From assembly GCA_034509495.1 (NCBI GenBank), contig CM067504.1:2148301-2212300 (forward strand): a DNA stretch of 64,000 nt, given 5' to 3'. This DNA is from Acestrorhynchus altus (Eukaryota > Chordata > Actinopteri > Characiformes > Acestrorhynchidae). A model generated the notes under the pieces. That model saw only the letters and a program-made list of their open reading frames with translations. It had not been told where the DNA came from and made no database searches. How positions within the stretch are numbered: position 1 is the first letter of the stretch; each line of letters begins with the position of its first letter. Below, in pieces: positions 1 to 14,400 of this stretch. The position numbers and the translations under genes were made by a program.

Positions 1-115
1 TCTGATCGGTCAGTCTGTATGGAGTTGATCATCAGCCCGCCCCTCTCTCTGATCAGTCCAGGTCTGTACGGAGTTGATCATCGGCCGCCCCCTCTCTCTG
101 ATCAGTCAGAGTCTG
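1..115 (+). repeat. Dispersed ~50-bp minisatellite (TGATCA family), copy 1
   Basis: About two units of a 50-bp repeat with the core ctgatcagtcagagtctgta followed by ttgatcatc and a GC-rich ccgcccc block. The same unit recurs at 22540-23055, 35075-35275, 54375-54515, 55385-55432 and 62690-62740. Confidence 0.85.
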
Positions 116-354
116 TGCGATTCGTCATATGAATACGTTCACATTAGTACTAGTGTTGTCTACGTTAATGTGTTTAAAAACACCATTACTCTGGACAATC
201 CAACCTGCTCCCACAATTCACTCTTCGGGACATGTTACCACGTTTGTTTAGTGATATAAACACGGTGCTGGAACAAATGCTGAGTTCAGAACGTAGATTA
301 TAATCTATTACAGCTGAACTATAGATCAAGTCATAACTAACTCCACCCCCTTCT

Positions 355-358
<4 letters not shown>

Positions 359-393
<35 letters not shown>

Positions 394-440
394 CACAAAC
401 ACACACACACAACCCCCCCCCACACACACACACACACACA
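359..440. repeat. (CA)n microsatellites
   Basis: Two CA-dinucleotide tracts split by a short C-run. A further (CA)n tract of about 58 bp lies at 663-720, 20 bases from the exon at 740. Confidence 0.95.
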
Positions 441-661
441 AGCATAACTTTAGTTAGTGTTATTTTTCTCCATTAAATCCTGTGTCCTGTGTGGTCACCT
501 GTCCAGATCTCAGTGGTCAGTGTTTTTGTTTCAGCCTTTAAATGATTCACCAATAATTAAAGAATGTTGCTGTAATTAATGCACTTAATTTCTTACATTG
601 ATTTAGGACAAACGGTTTGTTTACTGTACCCCAGCATTTACACACATTAATATGCATGCAG

Positions 662-722
<61 letters not shown>

Positions 723-739
723 GTGTATCCAGAACTCAC

Positions 740-775
740 TGGAAGACCGTCTTCTCCTTTGTCCCCTTTCAGCCC
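740..775 (-). CDS. col7a1: col7a1 collagen exon GLKGDKGEDGLP
   Basis: 36 nt, acceptor ttttag, donor gtgagt. It is the most 3' exon in the window; the rest of the helix lies beyond base 1. Confidence 0.9.
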
Positions 776-3700
776 CTAAAAGAAAAAAAAAGGTTCTTTA
801 AGCTGTTAAAGAACAGTCTATTTCAGACAACCCAGGGAGAAACCTGCAGAGGAACCAAAGTTCAAAGGGAACTCCTGTCCTCCTCAGAACTGACACAGCA
901 GACACAAGCATGGAAAGGACAAAGAGGACAAAGAGAACGAGATAGAAGGAGTAAAATAATAAAGAGCTGTATCTAAAACGAGAGCAGGCTGTGTTTGGAC
1001 GGGTAGCAGTAGCGAGGGAATGTGAACGTGTGAGATACAGGATCAGTGTCAGTATGAACGTCCAGCAGATTAAACAGTCATAGCCGGACAGTGCCGGACA
1101 GTGAGCCGATATGAGCATCCCGGCGAGGACAGCAGCGGAGGGTATTATGTGGCATGTATGAAAAAGTGTACCGGTGTGTTGACAGTGTTTCATGCAAACA
1201 AACAGATAGATTACCTCGTGCCTCTACAGAAGAGAGCGAACGCAGGAAGACAACAGAGAAAACAGCGTCTGTAAGAGGTCTGGACTTAGACGTTACGACA
1301 GACGTCACCACTGACCTTCTGAATCTGCATGATTCCCATCAATTAAACATTAGAGGTACAACCGTGCACGGGTTTGAGACCCACAGGAAATCAGAGTTAG
1401 AGAAAAGAGAAGGAGAGATGTCAGTAAGCAGGACAGTCTGTCTCACATCTTTCCCTCTGGGTCCGATTGGTCTTGAGCACCAGCCGTTCCTGTCTCTCCT
1501 CGCTCTCCTGCTTCACCCTGGCTTCCCTGCGATATCACACAGTGAACGTTTAGTTTCCGAAAATGACTGTCAGCTCAATATCAGGGATGCTTGAGAGAAC
1601 CTGCTGGTGGCATCAGAGGACGCACGTACCTTTGGGCCAGGTCTTCCAGCTAAGCCGGGAACACCCTGATGCAACAAATACAACAAAGACAACTAACGTC
1701 AATATGTAAGATGCACATATTCATCATTTTCATTATTTAATAATTATAGGACTTTGGCCTTTTAAACTGGGAATTCAAGCTGGAAATGAGTGAAGTTGAT
1801 CTGTTTTCTGAGCTGAATTTTCACTGATGTGATGTCCACATGAGAGCCATGATTAGGAGTGAGCTTTAGTCTCGTTAGGACATCGTGTGTGCAGCTGAAC
1901 CTCTGATCACAGGTTCTAAAGCGAGGAAACAGTACGCTGCCCACAGGCATACAGATCTTGAGACACAGAGATTTCTACCAAACTATAGACCAGTGGAACT
2001 GAGCCTATGAGGAGCAGTGGTGCTTTACTTTGAAAACCACAATGGAGAAACAGACTAAGGGAGACGCTAAGGGACAGTCTATAAAGTGAGGACATTTTCT
2101 ATTCAAGAAGTGCCTCTGTGACAGATCCATATGACTTACAGATCTAATTCCATTCAAGGGTCCATACTATTTTGGGTGGCCTGCAGAACACTTGTGGTGG
2201 GTTAAGTAGGTCATGAGTTTGAGAACCTCCGCTGTAGACCGTGAGCCAATTCTGAGCCGTCGTTGCATCACATGACCTCAATTACCCACCCTTTATTTCA
2301 TAGCAATGCTTTGACCTGGGAAGGCAGAAGAGAACACTGGGGACACAGTGTTCTCTATTTAGATGGAGTATAAGCTTTCTCCCTAAAGGATGCTAACCCG
2401 TTCACCAGGCTCTCCTTTAGATCCAGGCAGTCCGGGTGTTCCTGATCCAGGCAGACCCTGAAAGAAAACGCATAGCTATGAAATACAGCAGTAATATCAG
2501 TAAAACCTGTATAGGAGGACAACCACACGTTCCGAAATCCGCCACCGCCTCTTAAACCGCTACCATCGTATCAGTGCTGGGCGCCAATCCGCACGGAGGA
2601 AAGTGCCGGGTGCCCAGCTTTGATATAAGTGCCAGTGCTGGCCCGCATTGCACTGGCTGCTCCATCTAGCCACCCAGAGAGAGCATGGCCAATTTCGCTC
2701 TCTCAGAGTTCGGTTTCTGGACTCTAATGACCTCTAACCCTCTGGTCTGCTGGAAGGTCACAGACACAAAACTACAGCAGTGTGTCCACTGTCCAGACCC
2801 ACCGGCAGCCTTCAATATACTGAACCGTAGCCTTCAACCCCTGCATGCGTAGCTATTTTTAATCCTCAGAGGAAACTTCAAACTACTAAACTTACCCTTT
2901 CTCCTTTCTATCCAGCGTCCCCTTTATCCCCTGCAGGACCTTCGGGACCAGCGTCACCTTTCTGACCCTGAAAAATAAGAGAAATATACTTTTACTGATT
3001 CATTCTTTACCTTTGCCTTCGTCAAGGCATTAACCTAACCACTTAAAAACCCACGTTTCATTTATTCGGGATAAAACAAGTGTGTACAAGTTACTCACCT
3101 GTTCTCCTTTCCTGCCAGACAACCCCGGACCCTGCAACCAAGACAACATCAGTCAACGTTCGTGTTGGTGGGCTTCATTTAAGTCCTGAGTTTAGATCAC
3201 TATACCGGAGAGCTGACCTTTACCTTCTTCAATCGGTTCGAGGTTCGAGTTTGTGTTACGTTGTACATTCTCGGCCCAGTTGGTCTGGTTTGCTGCAGTG
3301 TGGAGACATAAGATCTTTTACCATCTGTCCTGCACCAACCCATGGGCTGCGTCTCCCTAGACGTGAGCTGCCTCTCCAGGTGTTGTGCTGAAATCTGGCT
3401 CTTTACTGGAATCTGTCTCCCTTCAAACGCACGTGTGTTTTGCACGGCAGAGTGTGTGTGATGGACTGAACTAGGGTCTCCTTTTGCGGTCAATACAGCG
3501 TCAGTTCGTCTTGGGGACATTTTTGGACACCCCTTCAGACAGCTTCCTCTTGCGTCCACAGTTAATCCTGTTGGATGTAGTTGGTCCTTCTTAGTGGTGC
3601 TGACGTTACCCTGGATACCGTGGCTCTTGATACATCACAAAGACTTGCTGTCTTGGTCACAGATGCGCCAGCAAGACGTGCACCAACAATGTGTCTCTTT

Positions 3701-6057
3701 TAGACTCTGGTTTTGTCCCCCATATTGTGTTCATTTTGCAACATTTTGAGCAAGTGAATTGAACTAATTGAACCTTCACACTCTGCTCTTACTGGTGCAA
3801 TTAGTGAAGATTGACCACCAGGCTGCTCCAATATAGCCATGACACCTCCCACACTACAGTGACAGGTGTTCCAGTTTCATTGTCCAACCCCTGTCTGTTC
3901 CAATAGGTCACCATCCTGTAACTGAGTCCCAAAGTGTTTCACTGCAGATAGACAAACCACGATCCAAACTGAGACCACTTCTTTAGGTAGGACCAGATTT
4001 TGGTCCATCGGTCCAGACAGTGATCCGTGGCACCTTTCCACACCTAGTATTTTCTACCAAATTGAATGGTCTAGAGCAGACAAGGTAGGTTTGAAAGCCA
4101 CCTGAGATACTAATGATCAATTTGATAAGACAGTGAAGTGTAGCAGACATAATGGAGTCATAACTCACACTGCCACCCGGTTCTCCCTTAGCACCTTCGG
4201 CTCCCTATTGACAAAAGCAGAATTCAGATAAATCTGAGGACAGAAAGCTTTGAACTATTATTAAATGACGTACTGAGAAGAGAAGCTCCATACCTTCTCG
4301 CCTGGCAGTCCATTCAGGCCTGGTAAACCCTGAGAAGATATACAGAACATATTCCACCTGAAAAATACCTGTATACCTTTAAAAGATCAACCCTTAAAAT
4401 GATGACACCTTCTTGACACCATTTTACTGTCATTTTATCAGAACGGCTGTTATGTGGATGGAGGTGGATCAGGCTGCAGTGCTGTGGGTGTTAAACCCCT
4501 CAGTGTCACTGCTGGACTGAGAGCAGTCCACCAACCAGAACTGTCCAGCCGACAGCGTCCTGCGGGCAGCGTCCTGTGAAACTTGTTAGGGGACTGAAGG
4601 ACGTATACAAACTGTACAGAAACAGATGAGCTTCTGTCTCTGACTTTACGTCTACAAGGTGGAGACACTCGGTAGGAGTATCTGATAGAGTGGACAGTGA
4701 GTGGACACAGTGTTTAAACACTCCAGCAGCACTGCTGTGTCTGATCCACTCGTACCAGCAACACACTAACACCACCCACCATGTCAGTGTATGACTGCAG
4801 TGCTGAGAATGACCACCACCCACATAGTGGCTGCTCTGTGGTGGTCCTGAGGGGTCCTGAACTGCAGTCTGTAATTATAGAACTACAAAGAGCTCCTGTC
4901 AGAAACTGATGACTTACCCTAGGTCCTGCAGGTCCAGTGGGTCCTGTTTTACCTGTGTCCCCCTAACAAACACAAATGAAACAGTATTTCGGAATTAAAA
5001 TATACGTTATTCTTCCATTAAGTAACAGAGATCTATCTGCATCCAGAGGGATTCAGGTAGATGATGATGGAATTGTCACCCACCTTCTCCCCTGCTGGGC
5101 CAAAGGGTCCTCTCACCCTCACAAAGACAAACAATTTCCAGACATGAAAGTCCATTACTCAATGACCAACAGTTGAGATGACCCTGGTGTCTGACCCACC
5201 GAACCAGATGCTTGAACCACCCCTTAATGTGGAGGAGCAGTGGCTCTTCTCCAAGCCCCTCCCGACTGACTGAACACCTCACTGTACCACTAAGGGAGAG
5301 TCCAGCCACCTTTCACAGGAAAGACTTGTTTCAACATTTATCTGATGTCCAAGCTGGACTCTGCCTCTTGATATTTAATGACTTGAGTGAGACTTTTATC
5401 TTCCGGGACGTGTATCAGGTCTGTCAGTTGCTCTGATCCTAAAACTCCAGAACCCTCAGCCTGCAATATGCGAGCGTCAAGTGCAAAACGTAATATCAGG
5501 ATCCTCATCGGTAGTTCTTACAGTCTGAGGGGACAGAGGGTTGAGAAGACTGACGTGGACAAAGTAGAGACGGAATTTACAGGACATTCGATTAGCAGGA
5601 GGGGCTTCGTTTTGCTATTTTATAAATAAGGACACGGAACACAACCGAGGCACCACGAGGATTCTATTCACTGTTCTAATATCCTTATTTGAGACACTAA
5701 CCTTGTCCCCCAGTCAGGCTGTCCTGCCTGTCCACGATCACCCTATACAAGAGAAATGAGACAAAGCTTCGCGTCTTGCCTGTGTTAGAGCTCATAGAAA
5801 CGTTCTGAAGTTTAAGCTCAAATAAACTATGCTTTCGTACCTTGCTTCCGATTTCACCCGGAGGACCTCTTGGACCCTTAGAGCATAAATAACAATAATT
5901 AGCGGTGTTTTGCAGTCTGTTGTACTATTCTAATTTATAAAATACAACCAGACGTTGATCTGTGTGGTTAATAAAGGACAAAACTGCTTTACAGCATCTA
6001 TTGCAGCTGTATTTGTGAGCACGACTGAGATTGTATGTCTGCTTTAGTTTACATTAA

Positions 6058-6104
<47 letters not shown>

Positions 6105-6350
6105 AGTTTGTGAGGTGGGTGGGTGGTCATGAGCACGGCATGCAAGTGTAAGCTGTCGCACCCGGTCACCCGGCTCTCCTTGTCTCCCTGAGGGTCCTGG
6201 ACTCCCTTACAGCCTCCTGTAATAAACAGTTAACATTAAACTGACCAGACAGAACCACCTCCTGCTGGACAGTGCAAAACCTCAGACCTCAGCTTTGTGG
6301 AACATATGCTGTATGAACTTATATATATATGTATAAACAGAGGAATACAT

Positions 6351-6387
<37 letters not shown>

Positions 6388-8320
6388 AAAAAAAAAATAT
6401 GCACAGCATTTACTAACCAAGGAACACCAGACAGGTCAGGGATACAGTTGTGAACATCTCATGGAGAACAGCATTACTGCAAACCTACCAAGACGTGACC
6501 TTCCACCTAAACTGGAAGCCCAGGTGAGGCACACTAATAAGAGAAGCAGCTAAGAGGCCCATGGTCACTTTGGAGGAGCTGCAGAGATCCACAGCTCAAG
6601 AGAATCTGTCCACGGGACAAATATTAGTTGTGTCTCCACAAAACTGGCCTTTATGGATGAGCAGTGAGAGGATAGTCATCTTTGAAATCAAGCAATAAGA
6701 AGTCCCATTGGCAGTTGGCTACAAGCCATGTAGGAGACACAGCAAACGTGGAAACAAGGTGCTCTGGTCAGATGATGTGATGCATACATTCAAGGCTGGG
6801 GAACCAGGACCAACGCTTACAAATGAAATATGCACATCAACAAACAAGACGACGGGACACCAATCCAAGAAAGACTGTCCACAAACTCACAGGTTCTCCT
6901 TTGGCTCCTTTTTGTCCCATCACTCCTCTTGGGCCTTGGGATCCTGGTGGTCCTGAATTACCCTAGAAACACACAAACACATTGAGCAACGTAGGCCTCG
7001 TCCCCTGTAGTTCCGCTCCGTCACACACTTAAGGTGAAGCTGAGGGAGCTGCCCAGTGCTACCAGTGACTCATGCCATGGAGTGGGAGATGTTCTTAAAT
7101 TCTCCACGATGGGCATCATGTGCTTTGGTGCAGTTCACCCCTCGGTCGTGTTCAGTATCTGATTACTCTGATCACTGATTGGTCCTGATTGGACCTAAAG
7201 TGCTTGTGCCCCGTAAATCAGCGCTTTCGGCTGTGTATATGGGAGCCTTGTGACTGGAAGGTTGCTGGTTCAAATCCCTAAACTGGCAGAGCATGACTGA
7301 AGTCATGAGAAGGCACTAAAGGCCCCAGCTGCTCACGGGGGGCCGTGGATAGGGCTGCCCACCGCTCTGGGCACGTGATCAGACCTTGTTTCTCAGACGT
7401 TGTAGACCAGGTACCACCCATGCTCATACCAACACTTACCACCTAAAAGTCATGTACAGGAACACGTGCTACACTGTTGGAGATGTAGGCTATACAAACT
7501 GCATACCACTAATGTATCATTAGAGAACCACTGCTACACACACACACACACACACCCTGGAAGTGAGAAATGAACACACTTACGGGTTCACCTTGATCTC
7601 CTTTCACTGCCACTCCACTCCCCACTCCTGGGAGACCCTGTCAATCAGAATCAGACATGAAGAGTAAAACTAGGAGACAAGGTGAAGTGTATATATGTAA
7701 TAATATATAAAATAGTTGTACCCAGAAGGAATCAACCGACAGGACTGGCACTGGGTGGGTAGGTTTGGCACTGGACATTGGACATTCAGCTGCGCTTGAG
7801 GCCGATTTAAGTCCAGTCTGACCCGTGCTGTTGTGTTTCAGCAGCGTTTAGAAGTAAAATGTGCCTCAGAGAAGAGTTTAGAAGAGTCCCACAAGGGTCA
7901 CATGGTAGGGCTCCGGGAATCAGGATAGACTTATCAATGTATTACCGGTCAAGCAGATGTTATCATAGCACACTGTTGGCAGCAGGAACCAGGAGAAGGT
8001 ACGAACCAGTGACCTTAAATATTTGGGAGACCACTGGGAGACCACAGAGAGGGAGAACCGACAGATGTTCCACATCAGCGATGCACAGGGCAGCTGTGGT
8101 CTGGTAGTTCGGGGAAGCAGCCTTGTGATTGGAAGGTTGCCAGGTCGATTCCCTGAACCGGCAGGACATATTCAGAACACTGCTAGCTGCCTCTTCAAGC
8201 GCCATGGATAGGGCTGCGCACATGTGCTCACTGCCCCCTAGTGTGTGAATGTTAACCCCTTTACACTTAGCATACATGATGGCGCCCCCACATGGGCACA
8301 TTAATGGTTTGTTTCACACA

Positions 8321-8362
<42 letters not shown>

Positions 8363-9858
8363 CAACCGCGGCTGTACGACACTAAGAGGTTTGAACTCCA
8401 GCAGCAATATCTCAATTTCTGGACCTGGTAGATTGGCTTCAAGCTGCACAGGACGGATTATCACAGGACACCAGACACTTTGGCAGGAGTTCATAAATTT
8501 ACTGTGACTTACCCTTTCACCGGGACTTCCTTTCTCCCCCTGAGAAGGAGAAAGAACTGAGATTAGAAATCTTTGAATGTTCTAATGACTGATGATCTAG
8601 ATCCCAACGTCTCGTGTCTATAAATGGTCTTTGCTGCGCCAGGCAGAACAGACAGGAGGCTTTTAAACTGATCAAAGAAGACAATTCGAGGCTCTTATAG
8701 ATAAACAGCCGCGTCACAGTTCAGGACATGCTCTGAGCAGGGACGGAAAGCCAGGAAAGAGGACATCTTCTTCCACTAACCGACGAACTGTGTGTCCTAC
8801 TGGGACACGATAGGTGCTTATTAATCTGCACATATGATACATTAATAATAATCATTACATCGTATAAACAAACATTAAGAAGCATTTTCAAAGGTGAAGG
8901 GATCTATAACTAACGTTTAAACACTCTCTCTCACACACACACACACACACATGCACACACACACACTGAATGAGTAATGATCTCACTTTTAAAGATAAGC
9001 CAGGTGTGCCTGGTGTCCCAGGGCGACCGTCTTGCCCTGCCAGTCCTGGAGCTCCCGCTGCTCCCTTTGCCCCGTCTGAACCGGGCCGACCCGGAGTGCC
9101 CTACAGACATAAACCAAGGAGCTGATCATAACCAAAAACAAGCCTTGAAGAATTCTTTCGAGGTTCCAAGGTTGTGCTCCTTTGTTTCTTACAGGTATTC
9201 CAGGTATTCCAGGTTCTCCTTTGCGCCCCGGCAAGCCTGCTCCGAGAGCAGATCCGGGCTCCCTGTCAGACACATTCAGCAGCACAAAATAAGAGCTGAG
9301 ACCTCAGCTGCTTGCCAGGCACCCACACACCCCCACGGGCACCCAGCTACTCCTGGATTTAGGTGTGTATTAATTAACATCTCACTTGGTAATGCAGCCA
9401 CACCTGTCTTCCCTAGCAGCGACATAAAAGGCTTAAAGCACCAGCAGCTCACTGCTGTATGCGATCGTCACCACACACTGCCTCACCACGTCCGTGCTTG
9501 ACTGCAGTGTAGAATGACCCACCACCCACAGCTTGGCTGCTCTGCGGTGGTCCTGTGGGGTCCTGATCACTATATCACAGTCATAACCTGTACAACGGTT
9601 GAGATATGTTGATTGAATACTGTCAATATGTGCCCTCTGATTCCTGTTTCTTGCTTCAGTATGAAAATTAAAATAATGGTACTTCACAAAACTACATTCT
9701 GAACAATGTAACTGTCACCGTATACCACCTCTACGAGTGTACAGCTGTGTCATAGTAGGTGAAGAGTAGCTCATACCTTGTCCCCTTTCTCTCCTTTTGA
9801 TCCAGTGGATCCTGGAATACCAGGTTCTCCCTACAAAACACAAACCATCATTATGTGT

Positions 9859-9904
<46 letters not shown>

Positions 9905-11424
9905 ACACTCTCACGCGGCATCTCCTCTGGCCTTGGAGTGAGCCTGAGGCCCCTGATAACAAAACAATCACCCAGAAGCACCAGGTCAGCACATACCACC
10001 AACGTGTGCTACGCATGCACTGGACAGTCGTAACCACAGCTATTCCAGCTACTTTACTTCTTCCTTACCGTTGGTCCCGTAGCTCCGGGGGCACCAGCAC
10101 GGCCAGGAACTCCTGGACTCCCATCCAATCCTGGAAAACCCTGGAAGACAGAATATGAAGCATTTATGATCACAGAATTAGAACATGTTCCAGAAGATGT
10201 GGACGATGGATAGACCACCACACTGGAACCACAGCCAATACATACAGAAGTGGTGACCTAGAACATAAGCACAGGCCAGTGTATGGGAGGGAGTGGGGAG
10301 GTGGGGGACTGTGTCCCTTAGTCCTGAGGCAGCTTTTCTATATGGTGTCACATTTTCAGACACTGTCTCGGTCACTGACGACGGGTGGGGGACGTTGGTC
10401 CCCACCAAAAGTCTTATTTTCCAGTTGGAGGCTCAGGGAAAGGCACCCAGAGCACACCAGCGGAATGGAATTATATGAAAAATGGAGTTAAGTCTGACGG
10501 GAGGACCGTTTTAAATTGGAACTAGGTGTGATGAGATTGCTCCTCGTTCCTCTGTCCAACACGTGCCCGTATCACTCCTTCTCCACAGAGCTAGTTTCCA
10601 GTATGAGTTACGTATATATAATACACAGACTGGTTTCTGTGTCATTGCCGAGCTGCAGAGGGGATCACGTCCCTTTATCCAATAGTGTCCTCTGAATGAA
10701 CGCTGGACGTCCGAATGACAAAACGGTATAAATCAGGCCATTATCACGTGACTGCTGGCCAGTTGGGTCAGAACTAATTTATTGAGGTCACTGGCGTCTG
10801 AGGTCTGAGCGTCCATTGTCATCTATATCAGCCATGTCCTCACTGTCCCAGACCTGACAAGCTGCTGTGTGTCTCAGCTCATCTACAGTATGTTTACAGC
10901 AGATGTCAAATTCATTTGTGACAAGTCGTGAAGCTCCCTTGTCTTTCTGTATCCTGGTGGCCCCTGCTGGCCACCACCTGCTGCTCCTGCACATGGAATA
11001 AGGAGGAGAAACGTTCAGCACAGGGGTGCAGCAGGACATACGACCAACCATAACATTATGACCACCTCCTGCTTTCTGTCCGGAGCTCTTTGTGGTTCTA
11101 TAATTCCAGATTGTAGATCATCTGTTTCTCTACGTCCTTTATTCTCCTCCTTTCACCCTGATCTTCAATGATCAGGACCCCACAGGACCACCACAGAGCA
11201 GCTGTTATGTGGGTGGTGGGTCATTCTCAGCACTGCAGTCACACTGACACGGTGGTGGTGTGTTAGCGTGTGTTGCTGGTACGAGTGGATCAGACACAGT
11301 AAGACATCACTCACCCTGTCTCCTTTCTCTCCTCTCCCTGCTGGTCCCACACTGGTTCCTGGGGGTCCAGGGGCTCCCTCAGGTCCTCTTGGGCCCTCAC
11401 GACTAGGTACCATCGTGGCCCTAT

Positions 11425-11460
<36 letters not shown>

Positions 11461-14400
11461 GTTATTAATGCAGTATATTATAATGAGTACATAAACAATC
11501 TGTGGGAAGCGTGCTGTCGATGACTAACTCCACGAGCTCCTTTCCGTCCGGGACCCGTAAATCCCCCTTTCACCCTGAAACCAAAGATGACGTGGTTCAC
11601 AGTCGTACACAACCGCACACAGAAGAGTTTAGATCAGTGTTCAGTTTTTACCTTCTGCCCTTGTTCCCCTTTCTCACCCTAAAAAAGGAATGAAAGAACA
11701 AATGAGCACGTGATACTGATAACATGTCGCTAACAAGACTTCTGTGTGTGCAGTGTCTTCACCATGGACACTGGGCAATTCTGCACACTGCTCCTGCCAG
11801 TAACTACGCACAAACAAACAAACAAACAAACAAACAAACAAATTGTCTTAAATAACCGCCCCAATCCCCTAATTTTAAAATTTCAAACTGCATATCATTG
11901 CGGCTCCTTCCTGGAGCGTCAGGTTCGCCGGTTTGATTCACGAGCCAGTGCGTCCCACCTCTTGCAGGGCCATGGCAGGTCTGCCAGTTCCGGATGCAGT
12001 CTGTAGAGATCAGCTGCGTCTCGAGCGTACAACAGATTCTGAGTGCTGCCATCTGTAACAGCTCGCCGGGCTCCCTCAAGTCCTGCGCCCGATCCCACTG
12101 CTTGCTGTCACTTCTTACACACACACACACACACACACATTTTCTTAGGGTGCACTTTACACTAGCTAATCTGTTCCAGTACATCTTTACCCCCAAAACC
12201 CACTCCGTTCCACTAGCGTGATTGCTCTGGACCGTGCTGGAAGAGGCCCGAGCACGGTCCAGTTGGACTCGGACACTTCAACATCCAGTGTGATTTCTAA
12301 CTCAAACAGCAGTGATGATGCCTCTGATGATCACTCTGCTGCATAGCCGATGTGGGTCAGAAGCACTCCCAGTAAAACACCCAGTGAAGATCAGCGGCCC
12401 AGTCTGGACTGCAGTGTGTTCGTTCACTTTTGTGATACACGGAACAGAGATGATCATGATTATTACTATCAAGTGTCCATCCATCCATCCATCCATCCAT
12501 CCATCCTCTGTGGCTCATCCGGGGTTCTAGTCGCGGTGGCAGCCACCTCATACAGCTCTTCCGAGAGGATTCCAAGGCGTTCCCAGGCCTTCCCCAGGTC
12601 CTGGAGGACTGAACTCCTCACCCCATCTCTAAGAGAAAGTCCAAACTCCCACAAAGGAAACGGCAGATGTTTGAAATCTGGATTTCATTCTTTCATTCAC
12701 TGACCCAAAGCATTTCAAAGGTCAGGGGTTGGAATCCCCAGTAAAATTGAAGACCTTGCCTGTTGGATTGGCTCTCCTCTTCACCCCAACAGACCGGCTC
12801 AGAGTCCGCAACACTGCAGACACCGCACCAATCCAGCCGTCAACCGCTCGCTCCATCTCTGCTCCGCTTACCCTCATGTGAACAGTCATCATTATTATGT
12901 CATTTCACTAAACTCGTTCTGTTTATTATCGGCGGATTGGCTGCTGTCATTCTGTACGACGCTCTGTGTCCGTGCAGTCCATACTGGGCAGGTGATGCAG
13001 AACTCAAGTGGGTGTTAGTGTAAGTGGGTGTTAGTGGGTGTTAGTGGGTGTTAATGAGTGTAAGGGGGTGTTAGTGGGTGTAATGTGTGTAAGGGGGTGT
13101 TAGTGGGTGTTAATGAGTGTAAGGGGGTGTAAGTGGGTGTAAGTGGGTGTTAGTGGGTGTTAGTGTGTGTAAGTGGGTGTTAGTGGGTGTTAATGAGTGT
13201 AAGGGGTGTTAGTGGGTGTTAGTGGGTGTAATGTGTGTAAGTGGGTGTTAGTGGGTGTTAAGGAGTGTAAGGGGGTGTAAGTGGGTGTAAGTGGGTGTTA
13301 GTGGGTGTAATGTGTGTAAGTGGGTGTAAGTGGGTGTTAGTGTGTGTAAGTGGGTGTTAGTGGGTGTAATGAGTGTAAGGGGGTGTTAGTGGGTGTTAGT
13401 GGGTGTAATGTGTGTAAGTGGGTGTAATGTGTGTAAGTGGGTGTAAGTGGGTGTTAGTGTGTGTAAGTGGGTGTTAGTGGGTGTAATGTGTGTAAGAGGG
13501 TGTTAGTGGGTGTAAGTGTGTGTTAGTGTGTGTAATGTGTGTAAGTGGGTGTAAGTGGGTGTAAGTGGGTGTTAGTGGGTGTAATGTGTGTAAGTGGGTG
13601 TAAGTGTGTGTAAGTGGGTGTAAGTGGGTATAAGTGGGTGTAAGTGGGTGTTAGTGTGTGTAAGTGGGTGTTAGTGGGTGTAATGTAAGTAGAGTGGGTG
13701 TTGAGTGGGTGTAGAGTGGGTGTGGTGTGTGTAAGAACAGGTGTTAGTGGGTGTATTGTGTGTAAGTGGGTGTAAAGTGGATTATTTAGTTTGTGTGGAA
13801 GTAGAGGGGTTAGTGGGTGTAGCGATGTGTAAGTGGGTGTTAGTAGGTGTAAGAATTATTATGAGTGCGTTGGGTGATTAGTGGGTGTAAGTGGGTGTTA
13901 GTGTGTGTAAGTGGGTGTTAGTGGGTGTAAGTGTGTGTAAAGTGGGTGTTAGTGGTGTAAGTGGGTGTTAGTGTGTGTAAGTGGGTGTTAGTGGGTGTAG
14001 TGTGTGTAAGTGGGTGTAAGTGTGTGTAAGTGGGTGTTAGTGGGTGTAAGTGGGTGTTAGTGTGTGTAAGTGGGTGTTAGTGTGTGTAAGTGTGTGTTAG
14101 TGGGTGTAAGTGTGTGTAAGTGGGTGTTAGTGGGTGTAAGTGGGTGTTAGTGTGTGTAAGTGGGTGTTAGTGGGTCATGATAATGGCATGAGTGGGTGTA
14201 AGTGTGTGGAAGTGGAATTGTCAGTGGGTGTAAGTGTGTGTTTAGTAGGTGTAAGAGGTGGGTGTCGGTGGGTGTAAATTGTGTGTTAGTGGGTGTAAGT
14301 GGGTGTCAGTGGGTGTAAGTGTGTGTTAGTGGGTGTAAGTGGGTGTCAGTGGGTGTAAGTGGGTGTTAGTGGGTGTCAGTGGGTGTCAGTGGGTGTAAGT

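Noticed and set aside
10936..10988. Collagen-like exon on the minus strand (GAAGGGQQGPPGY)
   Set aside because: The acceptor looks possible but the frame is lost after GY and no donor follows. The exons on both sides (11315 and 10069) already join as GEKGDR-GFPG, as in human, leaving no room for it.
12312..12530. Frame containing a Pro-Ser-Ile-His repeat
   Set aside because: It translates the simple GGAT tail of the LINE fragment on the other strand.
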